Positions 9,419 through 17,838 of a stretch of DNA of 64,000 bases are shown here, one piece after another; position 1 is the first letter of the stretch; every line of letters begins with the position of its first letter. The position numbers and the translations under genes are program-made. Source of the DNA: Peterkaempfera bronchialis (lineage in GTDB: Bacteria > Actinomycetota > Actinomycetes > Streptomycetales > Streptomycetaceae); contig NZ_CP031264.1 of assembly GCF_003258605.2 (NCBI RefSeq), positions 5,084,001-5,148,000 of the forward strand. The letters run 5' to 3'. The notes below the pieces were generated by a model. That model made no database searches, had not been told where the DNA came from, and saw nothing but the letters and a program-made list of their open reading frames with translations.

Positions 9419-11047
9419 ATGGCGGCAAACCTGCTGATCCGCAACGCCCACCTGCCGCTGGGCGACCCGGAGGCCGCGTCCTGGTCGGTCCGGGTCGCGG
9501 ACGGCCGGATCGCCGAGGTCGTCCCGACCGAGGTCGGAGTCCCCGAGGCCCCGCCCGGCACCGAGACGCTGGACGCGGCAGGCCGCTCCGTCCTGCCCGC
9601 CTTCGCCGACTCCCACGTCCATGTGCCCGAGTCCGGAGTCGAACTGCTCCGGTGCGACCTCACCGTCTGCGAGAGCCGGGACGAGGTGCTGCGTACGGTC
9701 GCCGACTATGCGCGGTCCCACCTCGGCGAGGAGTGGATCATCGGCCGGGGCTGGGCGCTGCCCCACTTCGCCGAACACCCCCCGACCCGGCAGGAACTCG
9801 ACGCCGTCTGCGGCGGACGCCCCGCCTACCTGGCCAACCGCGACGGCCACAGCGCCTGGGTCTCCACCGCCGCACTGGACCGGGTGACCCCGGAACTCCT
9901 CCGCAACCCGCCGCCCGGCGGCCGGGTCGACCGCGACGCCGACGGCAGCCCCACCGGGCTGCTCCACGAGTCGGCCATGCAACTCGTCTCCGACCTGGTC
10001 CCGGCGGTGGGCGCGGAGGACCTGCGGCGCGGCCTGCTGGAGGCGCAGCGGCGGATGTTCTCCTATGGCGTGACCTCGTGGCAGGACGCCATCGTCGGAC
10101 CGTTCGTCCCCACCACCGACATCTACGACGTCTACCGCCGGGCCGCCGCCGACGGCAGCCTGCGCGCCCGGGTCACCGGCGCCCTGTGGTGGCCGCGCGA
10201 CGCCTCCGCCGACACCCTCGCCGGGCTGGTCGAGCAGCGCCGTGGCTGCCCGCCGGACTCCCGGTTCTCCTGCACCGCCATCAAGATCATGTACGACGGG
10301 GTGTGCGAGACCCACACCGCCGCACTCTCCCGCCCGTACGTCGGCATCGCGGGCGCCGGGACCGGCCTGACCTTCTTCGACCCCGCCGACATGGCGCGGG
10401 CGGTGCCGCAGATGGACGCCGCAGGGTTCGACCTCCACTTCCACGCCATCGGCGACCGCGCGGTCAGCGAGTGCCTCGATCTGGTGGAGGCGGCGCAGCA
10501 GGCCAACGGCCCGCGCGACCGGCGGCACCAACTCGCCCACCTCCAGATCGCGGACGACCGCAGCGTGGCGCGGATGGCCGCGCTCGGCGTCATCGCCAAC
10601 GTCCAGCCGTACTGGGCCCAGGCCGACCCGCAGATGCTCGATATGACGATCCCGTACCTGCCCGGCGAGCTGGCCGCCTTGCAGTACCGATTCCGCACGC
10701 TGGAGGACGCGGGCGTCCGGGTCGCCTTCGGCAGCGACTGGCCGGTCAGTACGCCGAACCCGCTGGACTGGATCCATGTCGCGGTCAACCGCAGCCACCC
10801 CGACGAGCCGGGCGCCCCGCTCTTCGCCCCGGAGGAGGCGATGAGCCTGCGTTCGGCGCTCCGGGCGGCCACGGCGGGCTCCGCCCATGCGCTGCGCCGC
10901 GAGCATGAAGCGGGCACGCTGGAGCCGGGCGCCCGCGCGGACCTGGTGGTCCTGGACCGCCGCCTGGACGAGACCGTGCTCGGGGAGATCAGCCGGACCC
11001 GCGTCGACCTGACGCTGATCGACGGCGAACCCGTCTGGACGAGGTGA
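9419..11047 (+). CDS. Metal-dependent amidohydrolase, YtcJ-like (amidohydrolase 3)
   Basis: 542 residues. The beta-barrel hydrolase signature is present: D-S-H-V-H-V near residue 63 (metal-binding HxH), a carboxylated-Lys-type segment TAIKIMYDGVCETHTA, then FHAIGDRAV, HLQ, and the terminal GSDWPVSTPNPLDW. These are the YtcJ/amidohydrolase-3 features; such enzymes hydrolyse amide or N-formyl bonds in small molecules. Cytoplasmic, no signal peptide. Its place behind a polyamine-type importer suggests it processes the imported compound. Substrate unknown. Confidence 0.85.
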   Translation: MAANLLIRNAHLPLGDPEAASWSVRVADGRIAEVVPTEVGVPEAPPGTETLDAAGRSVLPAFADSHVHVPESGVELLRCDLTVCESRDEVLRTVADYARSHLGEEWIIGRGWALPHFAEHPPTRQELDAVCGGRPAYLANRDGHSAWVSTAALDRVTPELLRNPPPGGRVDRDADGSPTGLLHESAMQLVSDLVPAVGAEDLRRGLLEAQRRMFSYGVTSWQDAIVGPFVPTTDIYDVYRRAAADGSLRARVTGALWWPRDASADTLAGLVEQRRGCPPDSRFSCTAIKIMYDGVCETHTAALSRPYVGIAGAGTGLTFFDPADMARAVPQMDAAGFDLHFHAIGDRAVSECLDLVEAAQQANGPRDRRHQLAHLQIADDRSVARMAALGVIANVQPYWAQADPQMLDMTIPYLPGELAALQYRFRTLEDAGVRVAFGSDWPVSTPNPLDWIHVAVNRSHPDEPGAPLFAPEEAMSLRSALRAATAGSAHALRREHEAGTLEPGARADLVVLDRRLDETVLGEISRTRVDLTLIDGEPVWTR

Positions 11048-11068
11048 CCCCTGGGGCGGCAAAGGCAG

Positions 11069-11104
11069 CGGCCCCGTCGGCCACTTCGGGCGGCGACGGG
11101 GCCG
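11069..11104. terminator. Hairpin terminator between convergent genes
   Basis: An 11-bp perfect stem (CGGCCCCGTCG with its complement) and a 14-base loop lie between the amidohydrolase stop and the converging DUF397 gene. No U-tract, as is usual in streptomycetes. Could serve both strands. Confidence 0.65.
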
Positions 11105-11118
11105 TGGGCAGGGGGGAG

Positions 11119-11385
11119 TCACTGCGCGGCGGCGAACTCCACGAAGTCGGCCCACGCCTGAGGCGTGAAGGCCAGCTGGGGGCCCTGCTTGTCCTTGGAG
11201 TCACGGACATGGACGGTGGAGGGGCAGGCGGCGACCTCGACGCACTGGCCGCCCGCGCCGCCGCTGTGGCTGGACTTGTGCCAGCCGACGGCGACCTCGA
11301 CGCAGGCGCCACCCTCGGCACCGCTGTAGCTGGACTTGTACCAGGTCAACTCGGTGGAGCCGGGGATGGTTTCCTTGACGTTCAT
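11119..11385 (-). CDS. DUF397 protein (partner of XRE regulator)
   Basis: 88 residues. DUF397 proteins carry a W-x-K-S-S-Y/H-S motif followed by a C-V-E-V-A phrase and end with F-T-x-x-A-W-x-x-F; here the first half is duplicated (WYKSSYSGAEGGACVEVA and WHKSSHSGGAGGQCVEVA), which is longer than the usual single copy. Overlaps the upstream XRE gene by four bases, the standard arrangement of these pairs (BldB/Scr1-like signalling modules of actinobacteria). Molecular role unknown; sometimes discussed as toxin-antitoxin-like. Confidence 0.88.
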   Translation of the reverse strand: MNVKETIPGSTELTWYKSSYSGAEGGACVEVAVGWHKSSHSGGAGGQCVEVAACPSTVHVRDSKDKQGPQLAFTPQAWADFVEFAAAQ

Positions 11386-12203
11386 AGTTCTCCCAGCGAC
11401 TTCTCGATGTAGGCCAGCGACTCCCGGGGAGTCAGGGCCTGTGCTCGGATGATGCCATAGCGTGAGGCAATGGCGCGGACCTCTTCCACGTCGGTGACGA
11501 TTGTGCTACGGCCCTGCCCCTCCATGTACACCACCTGCTGCCGGCCCTTGGGCGTGATCAGGTGGAACGGGCCATCCATCCCGGCGTGGTCCTCCCGGTC
11601 GGTGGGCATCACCTGGATCTCCACGTTCCGCAGCTGCCCGACCTCAAGCAGCCGTTTGAGCTGCCCACGCAGCACCTCTTTGCCGCCGATCGGGCGGCGC
11701 AGCACCACCTCCTCGATGACAAACCCCAGCAGCGGCGCCGGGCGCCGGGTGAAGATCTCCTGACGGGCCAACCGGGCCGCTACGCGCTGCTCGATGGTCT
11801 CCTCGTCCATCAGCGGTCGGCCCGTGGCGAAGACGGCCCGTGCGTAGCCCTCGGTCTGGAGCAGCCCGTTCATGACCAGGCTGTCGTAGGTGTACAGCTC
11901 GACCGCCTCCGCCTCCAGCCGAACGTAGTCGCGGAAGAACTCCGGGAAGCGCGCGCTCGCCACCGACCGCTTGAGCACGAGCAGCATGCCGCCCGCGTTC
12001 AGCACTTCGTCCGCCTTGTCGATGAACTCCGGCTGGGCGACCCGCCGTCCCTGTTCGACCGAGGAGACCAGATCCTCGGAGTAGCCCAGCTTCTTGCCCA
12101 GTTCCGCCTGCTTGAGCCCCGCCCGCTCGCGGAGCAGCTTCACCTGCTTCCCGAAGCCCTTGAGGATCTCGATTCCCGAGTCGTCCTGTGCGTTGACGGC
12201 CAC
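11382..12203 (-). CDS. XRE-family regulator with DUF5753 (Scr1-like) domain
   Basis: 273 residues from GTG 12203, chosen because AGGAGG sits nine bases upstream. N-terminal helix-turn-helix (FGKQVKLLRERAGLKQAELGKKLGYSEDLVSSVEQGRR, residues about 20-57) and a C-terminal DUF5753 domain with the family's motifs YDSLVMNGLLQTEGYARAVF and FHLI. The gene is translationally coupled to the DUF397 gene. Such pairs are highly paralogous in Streptomyces and influence development or antibiotic production; the signal they read is unknown. Confidence 0.9.
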   Translation of the reverse strand: MAVNAQDDSGIEILKGFGKQVKLLRERAGLKQAELGKKLGYSEDLVSSVEQGRRVAQPEFIDKADEVLNAGGMLLVLKRSVASARFPEFFRDYVRLEAEAVELYTYDSLVMNGLLQTEGYARAVFATGRPLMDEETIEQRVAARLARQEIFTRRPAPLLGFVIEEVVLRRPIGGKEVLRGQLKRLLEVGQLRNVEIQVMPTDREDHAGMDGPFHLITPKGRQQVVYMEGQGRSTIVTDVEEVRAIASRYGIIRAQALTPRESLAYIEKSLGEL

Positions 12204-12361
12204 TTTCCGCCACCTCCTGACGTACCGTCTGCTTAACGCAGCTCGCTTCCCCACCGTCACGAACGCCCCCGCGTACGCGCCACGTTCCGCCGCCGTACAG
12301 GCACTCTCCGTACTGTGGGTCGTGCTGGTCAGGCTACTCAGATCGGGCCACCGTTGGAGGC

Positions 12362-12811
12362 ATGAAGTCCGAATTTCCCCCTACCGAAATCACTCTCCGT
12401 GCCCGAGATTTCGCCCAGCGCTTCAGCTCCACCCGCCATGGGGCCCGCTTGGCACGGCATATGACGATGCGTCGGCTGGCCGATTGGGGGTGGCCGCCGG
12501 TCGGCGAGCTGTCCACGGCGGCGGCGCTGGTGGTGGCCGAACTGGCGTCCAACGCGGTACTGCACGGCCGGCTGCCCGGGCGGTACTTCGAACTGCGGCT
12601 GGCCGTCTTCCCGGACGCCTCGGTCCTGCGCATCGAGGTCTCCGACGCCAGGGGCGAACGCCGTCCCGAGGCACCCACCCACATCCCCGGGCCGGAGGCC
12701 GAGCGCGGGCGGGGGCTGCTGCTGGTGGACTGCCTGGCGCTGCGGTGGGGTGTGCTGGACCGGCTCCCGGTCGGCAAGACGGTCTGGGCGGAACTGGAGG
12801 CGGCGGCGTGA
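12362..12811 (+). CDS. ATP-binding protein of the anti-sigma/HATPase family
   Basis: 149 residues with a GHKL-type ATPase fold: VVAELASNAVLHG (N box), IEVSDARGERRP (G1-like) and AERGRGLLLVDCLALRWG (G2). Same family as SpoIIAB/RsbW but without a visible partner anti-anti-sigma gene. Ribosome site TTGGAGGC precedes the ATG. Divergent from the XRE/DUF397 pair across 158 bp, the classic neighbourhood in streptomycetes. Overlaps the next gene by four bases. Confidence 0.88.
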   Translation: MKSEFPPTEITLRARDFAQRFSSTRHGARLARHMTMRRLADWGWPPVGELSTAAALVVAELASNAVLHGRLPGRYFELRLAVFPDASVLRIEVSDARGERRPEAPTHIPGPEAERGRGLLLVDCLALRWGVLDRLPVGKTVWAELEAAA

Positions 12812-13182
12812 AGGCGGACCGGGCGGCCGAGCGGGAGCGGGTCCGGCGATTGCGCGAGCAGGGGCGGGAGGTGGTCGCCGAACTCCGGGCCGCCACCGGC
12901 AGCATGGGGCTGGACTTCTGCGAGCTGCATCTGCGCGAGGGCACCGGGCCGGACGCGGAGCCCAGCATCGCGTGGGGCTGCACCACCGTGGACACCGCGC
13001 ACCGCTTCCTCGACCTGCTGGCACTGCTGGACGCCACCCGGGAGGCGGAGGCGGCGCTGATGGCGCGGATCTTCCGGCGCTACCCGCAGCTCCGGTCGGG
13101 CCTGCACCCGCACACGCAGCCGTCTCCGTCCCCGTCCTCGCCCTCGTCCTCGCCCCCGTCCCCGTCGCGGTTGCGGTACTAG
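12808..13182 (+). CDS. Small protein of unknown function coupled to HATPase
   Basis: 124 residues from GTG, overlapping the HATPase stop (GTGA). N-terminal two thirds is a helical, charged domain (RLREQGREVVAELRAATGSM, then W-G-C and DTAHRFLDLLALLDATREAE), and the C-terminus is a Ser-Pro-rich low-complexity tail encoded by tandem TCC/CCG triplets. Not recognised. Translational coupling implies the two proteins act together. Confidence 0.65.
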   Translation: MKADRAAERERVRRLREQGREVVAELRAATGSMGLDFCELHLREGTGPDAEPSIAWGCTTVDTAHRFLDLLALLDATREAEAALMARIFRRYPQLRSGLHPHTQPSPSPSSPSSSPPSPSRLRY

Positions 13183-14090
13183 CGGGCGGCGACGGTCCGG
13201 ACGACCATCCGGACCGGGGTGCCCGGGGCCTTGCCGCAGGACTCCGGGCGGGGCGGCTCCGAGACGCCCCGGGCGACCTCGACATCCCAGGTCCGGCCGT
13301 CGCCGGTGTGCCGGACCAGGACCTGCCAGCCCTCCGGGGACGGTTGCTGCCGCTCGACCGTGAGGGCGTCCGCGCGCTCTTCGCCGATCAGGCGGCGTAC
13401 CGCCAGCTCGGCGGCCTGACCGGGCCGGTCCCAGCAGGACCGGCCCCGGCACCCCTCCTGGACCATCCGCCCGTCGGCCGCGCCCGCCAGCACCTCCTTG
13501 GCGGCGGCGGCGCTGAGCCTGCCGTACGCATAGCCGTACGGCAGCACCAGCATGGTGGGGGAGAAGCGGTGGCCGCCGAGGTGGGTGACCTCCCACACCT
13601 CGCTGTGGCCGGAGGCGGCCAGTTCGGCGGCGAGCGGGCGGCCGAGCAGGGCGCAGCAGCGGTCGCGGCGGCCGTTGGTGCACACCAGGGCCAGCGGGTC
13701 GCCGTGGTGGTCGCTGCCGAAGCTGCCGTGTACGCCCGCGCCCAGCGCCGCGAAGTCCAGCGCCGCCAGTTCGGCCGGGTCGGCGACGGTGGCCCGCCGC
13801 ACCCAGGACGCGCCCGGGGCGGTGTGCGCCACGACCACCTCGCGCCGGGGGTGTCCGGCGGACGGCGGGTCGGCGTGCCGTCCGGGCCTGCGGATCAGCG
13901 CCACCCGTACGCCGGTCCCGTCCGCCGCCCGGTCCAGCGCCCGGCCGACCTCGGGGTCGAGGTGGCTCTCCTTGAGCGCCTTGGCCCCCCACGGCCCGGG
14001 CTGCTCCAGCAGCAGCCAGGTGGCGGCGGTCGCCGCCGTGGCGGCCAGCGGCTCGGTCAGTTCACGGGAGAGGGCCGTACAGGTGTCCAC
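13179..14090 (-). CDS. Sucrase/ferredoxin-like (Apd1/Aim32-type) protein
   Basis: 303 residues. The C-terminal half has the thioredoxin-like [2Fe-2S] signature of the sucraseferredoxin family: NGRRDRCCALLGRPLA, then WEVTHLGGHRFSPT, where paired Cys and the two His act as cluster ligands in characterised Apd1/Aim32 proteins. A last conserved block begins CRGRSCWDRPGQAAE. GTG start. Function in bacteria is unsettled; yeast relatives take part in redox homeostasis. Converges on the preceding small gene with a 4-bp overlap. Confidence 0.8.
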   Translation of the reverse strand: MDTCTALSRELTEPLAATAATAATWLLLEQPGPWGAKALKESHLDPEVGRALDRAADGTGVRVALIRRPGRHADPPSAGHPRREVVVAHTAPGASWVRRATVADPAELAALDFAALGAGVHGSFGSDHHGDPLALVCTNGRRDRCCALLGRPLAAELAASGHSEVWEVTHLGGHRFSPTMLVLPYGYAYGRLSAAAAKEVLAGAADGRMVQEGCRGRSCWDRPGQAAELAVRRLIGEERADALTVERQQPSPEGWQVLVRHTGDGRTWDVEVARGVSEPPRPESCGKAPGTPVRMVVRTVAAR

Positions 14091-14149
14091 CGGGCCACCC
14101 TACTCCGGGCCCGGAAGGGGCCCGGAGGGCTGGAGAGCGGGCCTGCGGA

Positions 14150-15367
14150 TCATTCCTTTGTGCAGTACGGGCTCTTCCGGATGGCCTCGAAGTCGGCCTT
14201 GAAGCTGTCGTAGACGGCCGCGTTGTCGATCTTCAGCAGGGTCTCGTCATGGGAGCGAAGAGTGGGGTAGGTGTAGTTGTGGCTTCCGGTGAAGACCACC
14301 TTGCGGTTGGCGCCGCCGAGATAGGTGCCCTCGATGATCATGTACTTGTCGTGGATGCCGATGGTCCGCGTGGTCCCGTCGGCATTGGTGGCGGTGCCGT
14401 CGCACCGCGTGATGGAGCTGATCTTCCCGGCGAGGATGCCCTGCACCTTGGTCCCGTAGTTGCCGTCCCCGGCGTTGCGGATGAGGTCCACCCGGCAGCC
14501 GGCCTTCTTCAGCTCCACCATCTTGTCGGCCACCTGGGAGCGGGTGAAGGCGTACATGCCGATCCGGATCTGGGTGGCGCCGCCCGCGCAGTCCACATTG
14601 CCCAGCAGGGAGACGATCGTGTCCGTGCTGGGATCGGTCGAGTAGGTGGTGCCCGACGACTCCTGGCGGGGGAAGAAGTACGTCTTGTACGGGCCGCTCT
14701 GCTCCGTCTTGTAGTAGGTGGCGAGCCCCGAGCCGGAGGAGCCGTACGTCTTGAGGTCCTGCCAGTAGGCGCGGTAGGCCGAGTAGAGCCCGGAGCCCTC
14801 GTCCGGGATGGTCACGGCGTTGTTGTAGAAGTTGCGGCGCTGGCTGGTGGTCAGGTTCGCCGAGGTCTGGAACACCACATTGGCCGTACTGCCGACCTGG
14901 GAGAACAGGAAGAACTTGTTGTGGTTGATGGCGGGATCGCCGAGGTTGCGGTTGGCGATGCAGCCACGGGTGGCCGGGCAGGCCAGCACCCATGAATCGG
15001 CCGACAGATTGGTGCCCAGACCCGCCGTGAGCACCGGGTACTCCGTACCGTCCGCAGTGACGGCGTCACCGTCGACGATCACCTTGACCTTCACACCCCG
15101 CTGCTTGGCGGCGATCAGCGCGCTGCTCACTCCGCCGTCCGTGAAGAGGTAGATGGAGCCGTTGATCTCGGATCCCTGCGGAGCACGGTTGACGAGGGAT
15201 ATCAGCTCGTTCCGAATGGCGTCCTGCTCCGCCGCCGTCCCCACCGGATTGTTGAACGTGGTGGTGAGGGGCACGGTGTCGTCGGCTGCGGCGGCCGTCC
15301 CCGGCACTCCCAGCAGGGTGGTGCCCAGCAGAACGGCTATCGCAGGTGCGATGTAGCCCATCTTCAC
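14150..15367 (-). CDS. Secreted phospholipase-D-like protein
   Basis: 405 residues with a cleavable signal peptide (APAIAVLLGTTLLGVPGTAAA, cut after AAA near 28). Two PLD half-sites are visible, H-N-K-F-F-L-F around 148 and H-D-K-Y-M-I-I around 342, i.e. the HxK parts of the HKD motifs; the Asp follows less regularly. Six or more Cys suggest disulfides outside the cell. Family members are phosphodiesterases acting on phospholipids or nucleic acids. Start GTG 15367 with GGGAG six bases upstream. Stands alone, with an inverted repeat in its promoter region. Confidence 0.88.
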   Translation of the reverse strand: MKMGYIAPAIAVLLGTTLLGVPGTAAAADDTVPLTTTFNNPVGTAAEQDAIRNELISLVNRAPQGSEINGSIYLFTDGGVSSALIAAKQRGVKVKVIVDGDAVTADGTEYPVLTAGLGTNLSADSWVLACPATRGCIANRNLGDPAINHNKFFLFSQVGSTANVVFQTSANLTTSQRRNFYNNAVTIPDEGSGLYSAYRAYWQDLKTYGSSGSGLATYYKTEQSGPYKTYFFPRQESSGTTYSTDPSTDTIVSLLGNVDCAGGATQIRIGMYAFTRSQVADKMVELKKAGCRVDLIRNAGDGNYGTKVQGILAGKISSITRCDGTATNADGTTRTIGIHDKYMIIEGTYLGGANRKVVFTGSHNYTYPTLRSHDETLLKIDNAAVYDSFKADFEAIRKSPYCTKE

Positions 15368-15411
15368 GTTCGGCTCCCGTCATGTCGCTGCCAGCTTGAT
15401 CGGCAACGTAC

Positions 15412-15426
15412 ATGACTGATCGTCAT
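15412..15426. promoter_or_regulatory. Inverted repeat upstream of the phospholipase-D-like gene
   Basis: ATGAC-TGATC-GTCAT is a perfect 5+5 inverted repeat 45 bp upstream of the gene start, in an AT-richer patch. It resembles an operator for a dimeric regulator; the regulator is unknown. Confidence 0.4.
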
Positions 15427-15476
15427 ATGAGAACACCTGTTCCGGTGCCGGGTCACGCGTCGGGTCAGGCGTCGGG

Positions 15477-15831
15477 TCAGGCGCGGGGGAGGGCGAGGGT
15501 GGGCAGTCGGGGGTGCCTGAGGTGCTGCCCGTCCCGGTCGATGTCCAGACGGAAGCTCTCCGGCGGCGGGCAGCCGGCCTGGTCGTACGCGTCGAGCACC
15601 GCCTCGACCTGGGGGCTGAGTTGGGCATCGGGAACGGCGCACTGGGCGAGGAAGCGCGCAAAGAACGCCTCAGCGGTGGCAGCGGTGATGCGGTCGGGAA
15701 CATGCCGGGCACGGCGGCGTTCGCCGCCCAGCAGCGAGGCCCAGTGGCGCTCCGCCCCCAGAGGCCGGGAGGCCAGGCTCGTTGTGGTTTGGCTCCTGGT
15801 CGCTCTGGTTGCCCTCGTTCCCGACGCTCAT
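15477..15831 (-). pseudogene. Small gene with apparent frameshift, downstream end of lanthipeptide operon
   Basis: Reading from ATG 15831 gives MSVGNEGNQSDQEPNHNEPG and then drifts out of protein-like sequence. A +1 shift at a run of five G (about 15763) moves into a frame that reads AERHWASLLGGERRRARHVP, TAEAFFARFLAQC and LDIDRDGQHLRHPRL before a stop at 15477. The second frame has no start codon of its own and is closed upstream by TGA, so the two halves look like one protein of about 115 residues broken by one extra G. Not recognised. Begins about 30 bp after the preceding operon gene ends. Confidence 0.45.
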
Positions 15832-15860
15832 GCCGAACGGGCCGCGCACCTGGGCGCTCG

Positions 15861-17006
15861 TCAGCGGACCTCTTGAACTCGATTCACCCCCAGGGGGTGT
15901 GGCTCAGGGCGGGCGACGCTACGGCGAATGACGCGATCACTTGTGCGTAGCGCGGCCGTGAGCTGGTCGCCCAGCTCAGTGGGGAGCACCCCAGCTTCGA
16001 GTGAACAAGCGTGGAGTAGAGCACGGCAGTCCCGCGCTTCCCGGTCCGTGGCGAGGGCAATGAACAGTGGGTGAGAAAGGACCTCCCGGGCCGCGTAGCC
16101 GTCGGTCGTCTTTATCGTCCGGCGGTGCAGCTCCGTGACCACCAGGCGCGCAACCGGGTCCTTTCCCGAGCCGACCACGTCCAGCACGGCGAGTCCGAGT
16201 CTCGTATCGAAGACGGCCGTGTCGTCCCGATCCGGACGTTCGAGGTAGGTGGTCACCAGGTCCCGCAGGGAGCGTCGCCAAGGCTGCCCTGATACGCGGC
16301 GGCACAGCACGGTCAAGCAGCCCGTGACGGCCTCCTCCCATGCCTCTCCGGGGACTGCATGGGCCAGGAGACTGCCGGCTTCGAGGGTGTTCCCGCTCGT
16401 CAGAGCCGCGAGGACGGCGACTTGCCGGCCGTCGAGCATGCGCTGCCCGACGCCGCGGTGCGTCTCGATGTGGGCGAGCGCTTCGCCCCAGCGGCCGGCC
16501 GTGGTCAGCGCGCGCGTGCCGTCGGCGAGGAGCACACTCCACAGCCAGGAACGGACATCATGGCGGTCGGCGGCGTTCGCTACGAGGTCCGCAGGCACGG
16601 TGATGCCCTCGACCCGGATGGCGCTCCCGGTGGTCACGGCATCGAACAGCTCCAGCAGGCGCTGACGACCGTCGTCGGTTTGTCCGGCGCGGAGTTGGAG
16701 GCGCGCGAGGTTGACGAGGGGTTCGAGGGCGCGGATCGCGGCACTGCTGGGCAGGGGCGCGGCGTGCAGGTAGGCGGCGGCGTGTTGGTGGCACATCGCG
16801 CGGGCGGTGGCCGGGACGCCGACGTCGGAGGCGACCAGGGCGGCCTGGTTGTAGACCGTGGAGGCCAAGCCAGGGTCGCCCTGCTTCCCTGCGTCGTCTG
16901 CGAGTTCGGCCAGCGCGTGAACGCGTTGGGGCAGGGGGAGGCAGGTGGGGCGGGGGCGAGCAACGAGGGGGAAGCGCTGGGCTATGGAGTCATGGAGTTT
17001 CCACAC
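15861..17006 (-). CDS. Helical-repeat protein of the FxLD lanthipeptide cluster, function unknown
   Basis: 381 residues from GTG, overlapping the upstream gene by 17 bases. Sequence is almost wholly helical, with Ala-rich TPR-like repeats (LAELADDAGKQGDPGLASTVYNQAALVASDVG; ALEPLVNLARLQLRAGQTDDGRQRLLELF). No catalytic motif or signal peptide. Last full gene of the lanthipeptide operon; proteins of this sort accompany FxLD clusters, but their job (scaffold or regulator) is not established. Confidence 0.65.
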   Translation of the reverse strand: MWKLHDSIAQRFPLVARPRPTCLPLPQRVHALAELADDAGKQGDPGLASTVYNQAALVASDVGVPATARAMCHQHAAAYLHAAPLPSSAAIRALEPLVNLARLQLRAGQTDDGRQRLLELFDAVTTGSAIRVEGITVPADLVANAADRHDVRSWLWSVLLADGTRALTTAGRWGEALAHIETHRGVGQRMLDGRQVAVLAALTSGNTLEAGSLLAHAVPGEAWEEAVTGCLTVLCRRVSGQPWRRSLRDLVTTYLERPDRDDTAVFDTRLGLAVLDVVGSGKDPVARLVVTELHRRTIKTTDGYAAREVLSHPLFIALATDREARDCRALLHACSLEAGVLPTELGDQLTAALRTSDRVIRRSVARPEPHPLGVNRVQEVR

Positions 17007-17820
17007 GGTCCTTGACGCTCCTCTCGGAGGTGGGGTCCGGGCCGAAGACGACGGTTTTGGCGGCGGCCGTGAGCGTGGCCTGCATGGGGTAGGGCAGGCC
17101 GATCCGGTTCCAGGCGAAGATCACGTGGTGAGCCATGACGTCACGGAGGCCACGGTGGAGCTGTCCCGAGGCTGTGAGATCGGCCAGTTCTCTTCCGGCG
17201 TCGGTGTAGGCGCAGGCCCACCCGGCGACGTGGGCAAGCGGTCCGTCCGGCTGCACCGCGTACTGCAGGTCCACGGAGAGCAGACGACGTACGGCGGTGT
17301 GCAACTGGTCGTGACTGTCCCGTTCGGCACCGGGGGGTAGGGCCCGGTGGGCGGCGACCCGGGCCCATACGTCGCCTTGCTCGTACCAGTCCAGTCCGGC
17401 TGAGCGCATCATCAGGCTGCACAGCATCAGGGATGTCTCGCGGCGGTGTTTGCCAGCCTCGCTTCCGAGAATGTCGATGATGCTGCGGCTGTCGCGGTGG
17501 AAGAGCCGGTGGGCGGATGCCATGGCTTCGGCGCCGCCGAAAGCGTGGATCTCCGGTTCGTAGATGGTCTCCGTCCACCCTCCGATGCATCCCTCGGCGG
17601 CCAGCATGTCGAGGTCTTGGGCGATGTGGTCCTGCCCGTCGGAGGCGGGCTGATAGCGCACGCGCCAGCAGGGATGCTTGCGGACGATGAACCACGCGGT
17701 GAGGGCGCCTTCGTCCTCTGCGGCGCGAAGGAGCGGGGCGAGTCGAGCCAAGGCGGTGATCTCGGCGCGTTCCCAGTCCCGGAAGGCGACGTTTACCTGG
17801 CGCCAAGTGGATGGATTCAT
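16990..17820 (-). CDS. Thiopeptide-type bacteriocin biosynthesis protein (LanB C-terminal/SpaB_C-like)
   Basis: 276 residues. WRQVNVAFRDWERAEITALARLAPLL, WFIVRKHPCWRVRY and the late TETIYEPEIHAFGGAEAMASAHRLFHRDS are the hallmarks of the thiopeptide-type bacteriocin biosynthesis domain, the part that carries out glutamate elimination in split LanB enzymes. Here it coexists with a full-length LanB, the normal state of FxLD clusters. Lies 18 bp behind lanC on the same strand. Confidence 0.88.
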   Translation of the reverse strand: MNPSTWRQVNVAFRDWERAEITALARLAPLLRAAEDEGALTAWFIVRKHPCWRVRYQPASDGQDHIAQDLDMLAAEGCIGGWTETIYEPEIHAFGGAEAMASAHRLFHRDSRSIIDILGSEAGKHRRETSLMLCSLMMRSAGLDWYEQGDVWARVAAHRALPPGAERDSHDQLHTAVRRLLSVDLQYAVQPDGPLAHVAGWACAYTDAGRELADLTASGQLHRGLRDVMAHHVIFAWNRIGLPYPMQATLTAAAKTVVFGPDPTSERSVKDRVETP

Positions 17821-17838
17821 ACGGCGGGCCTCCAGAGT

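Noticed and set aside
8273-11155. 960-codon minus-strand frame opposite the permease and amidohydrolase genes
   Set aside because: Shadow of the coding strand; no motif, Arg/Gly-rich.
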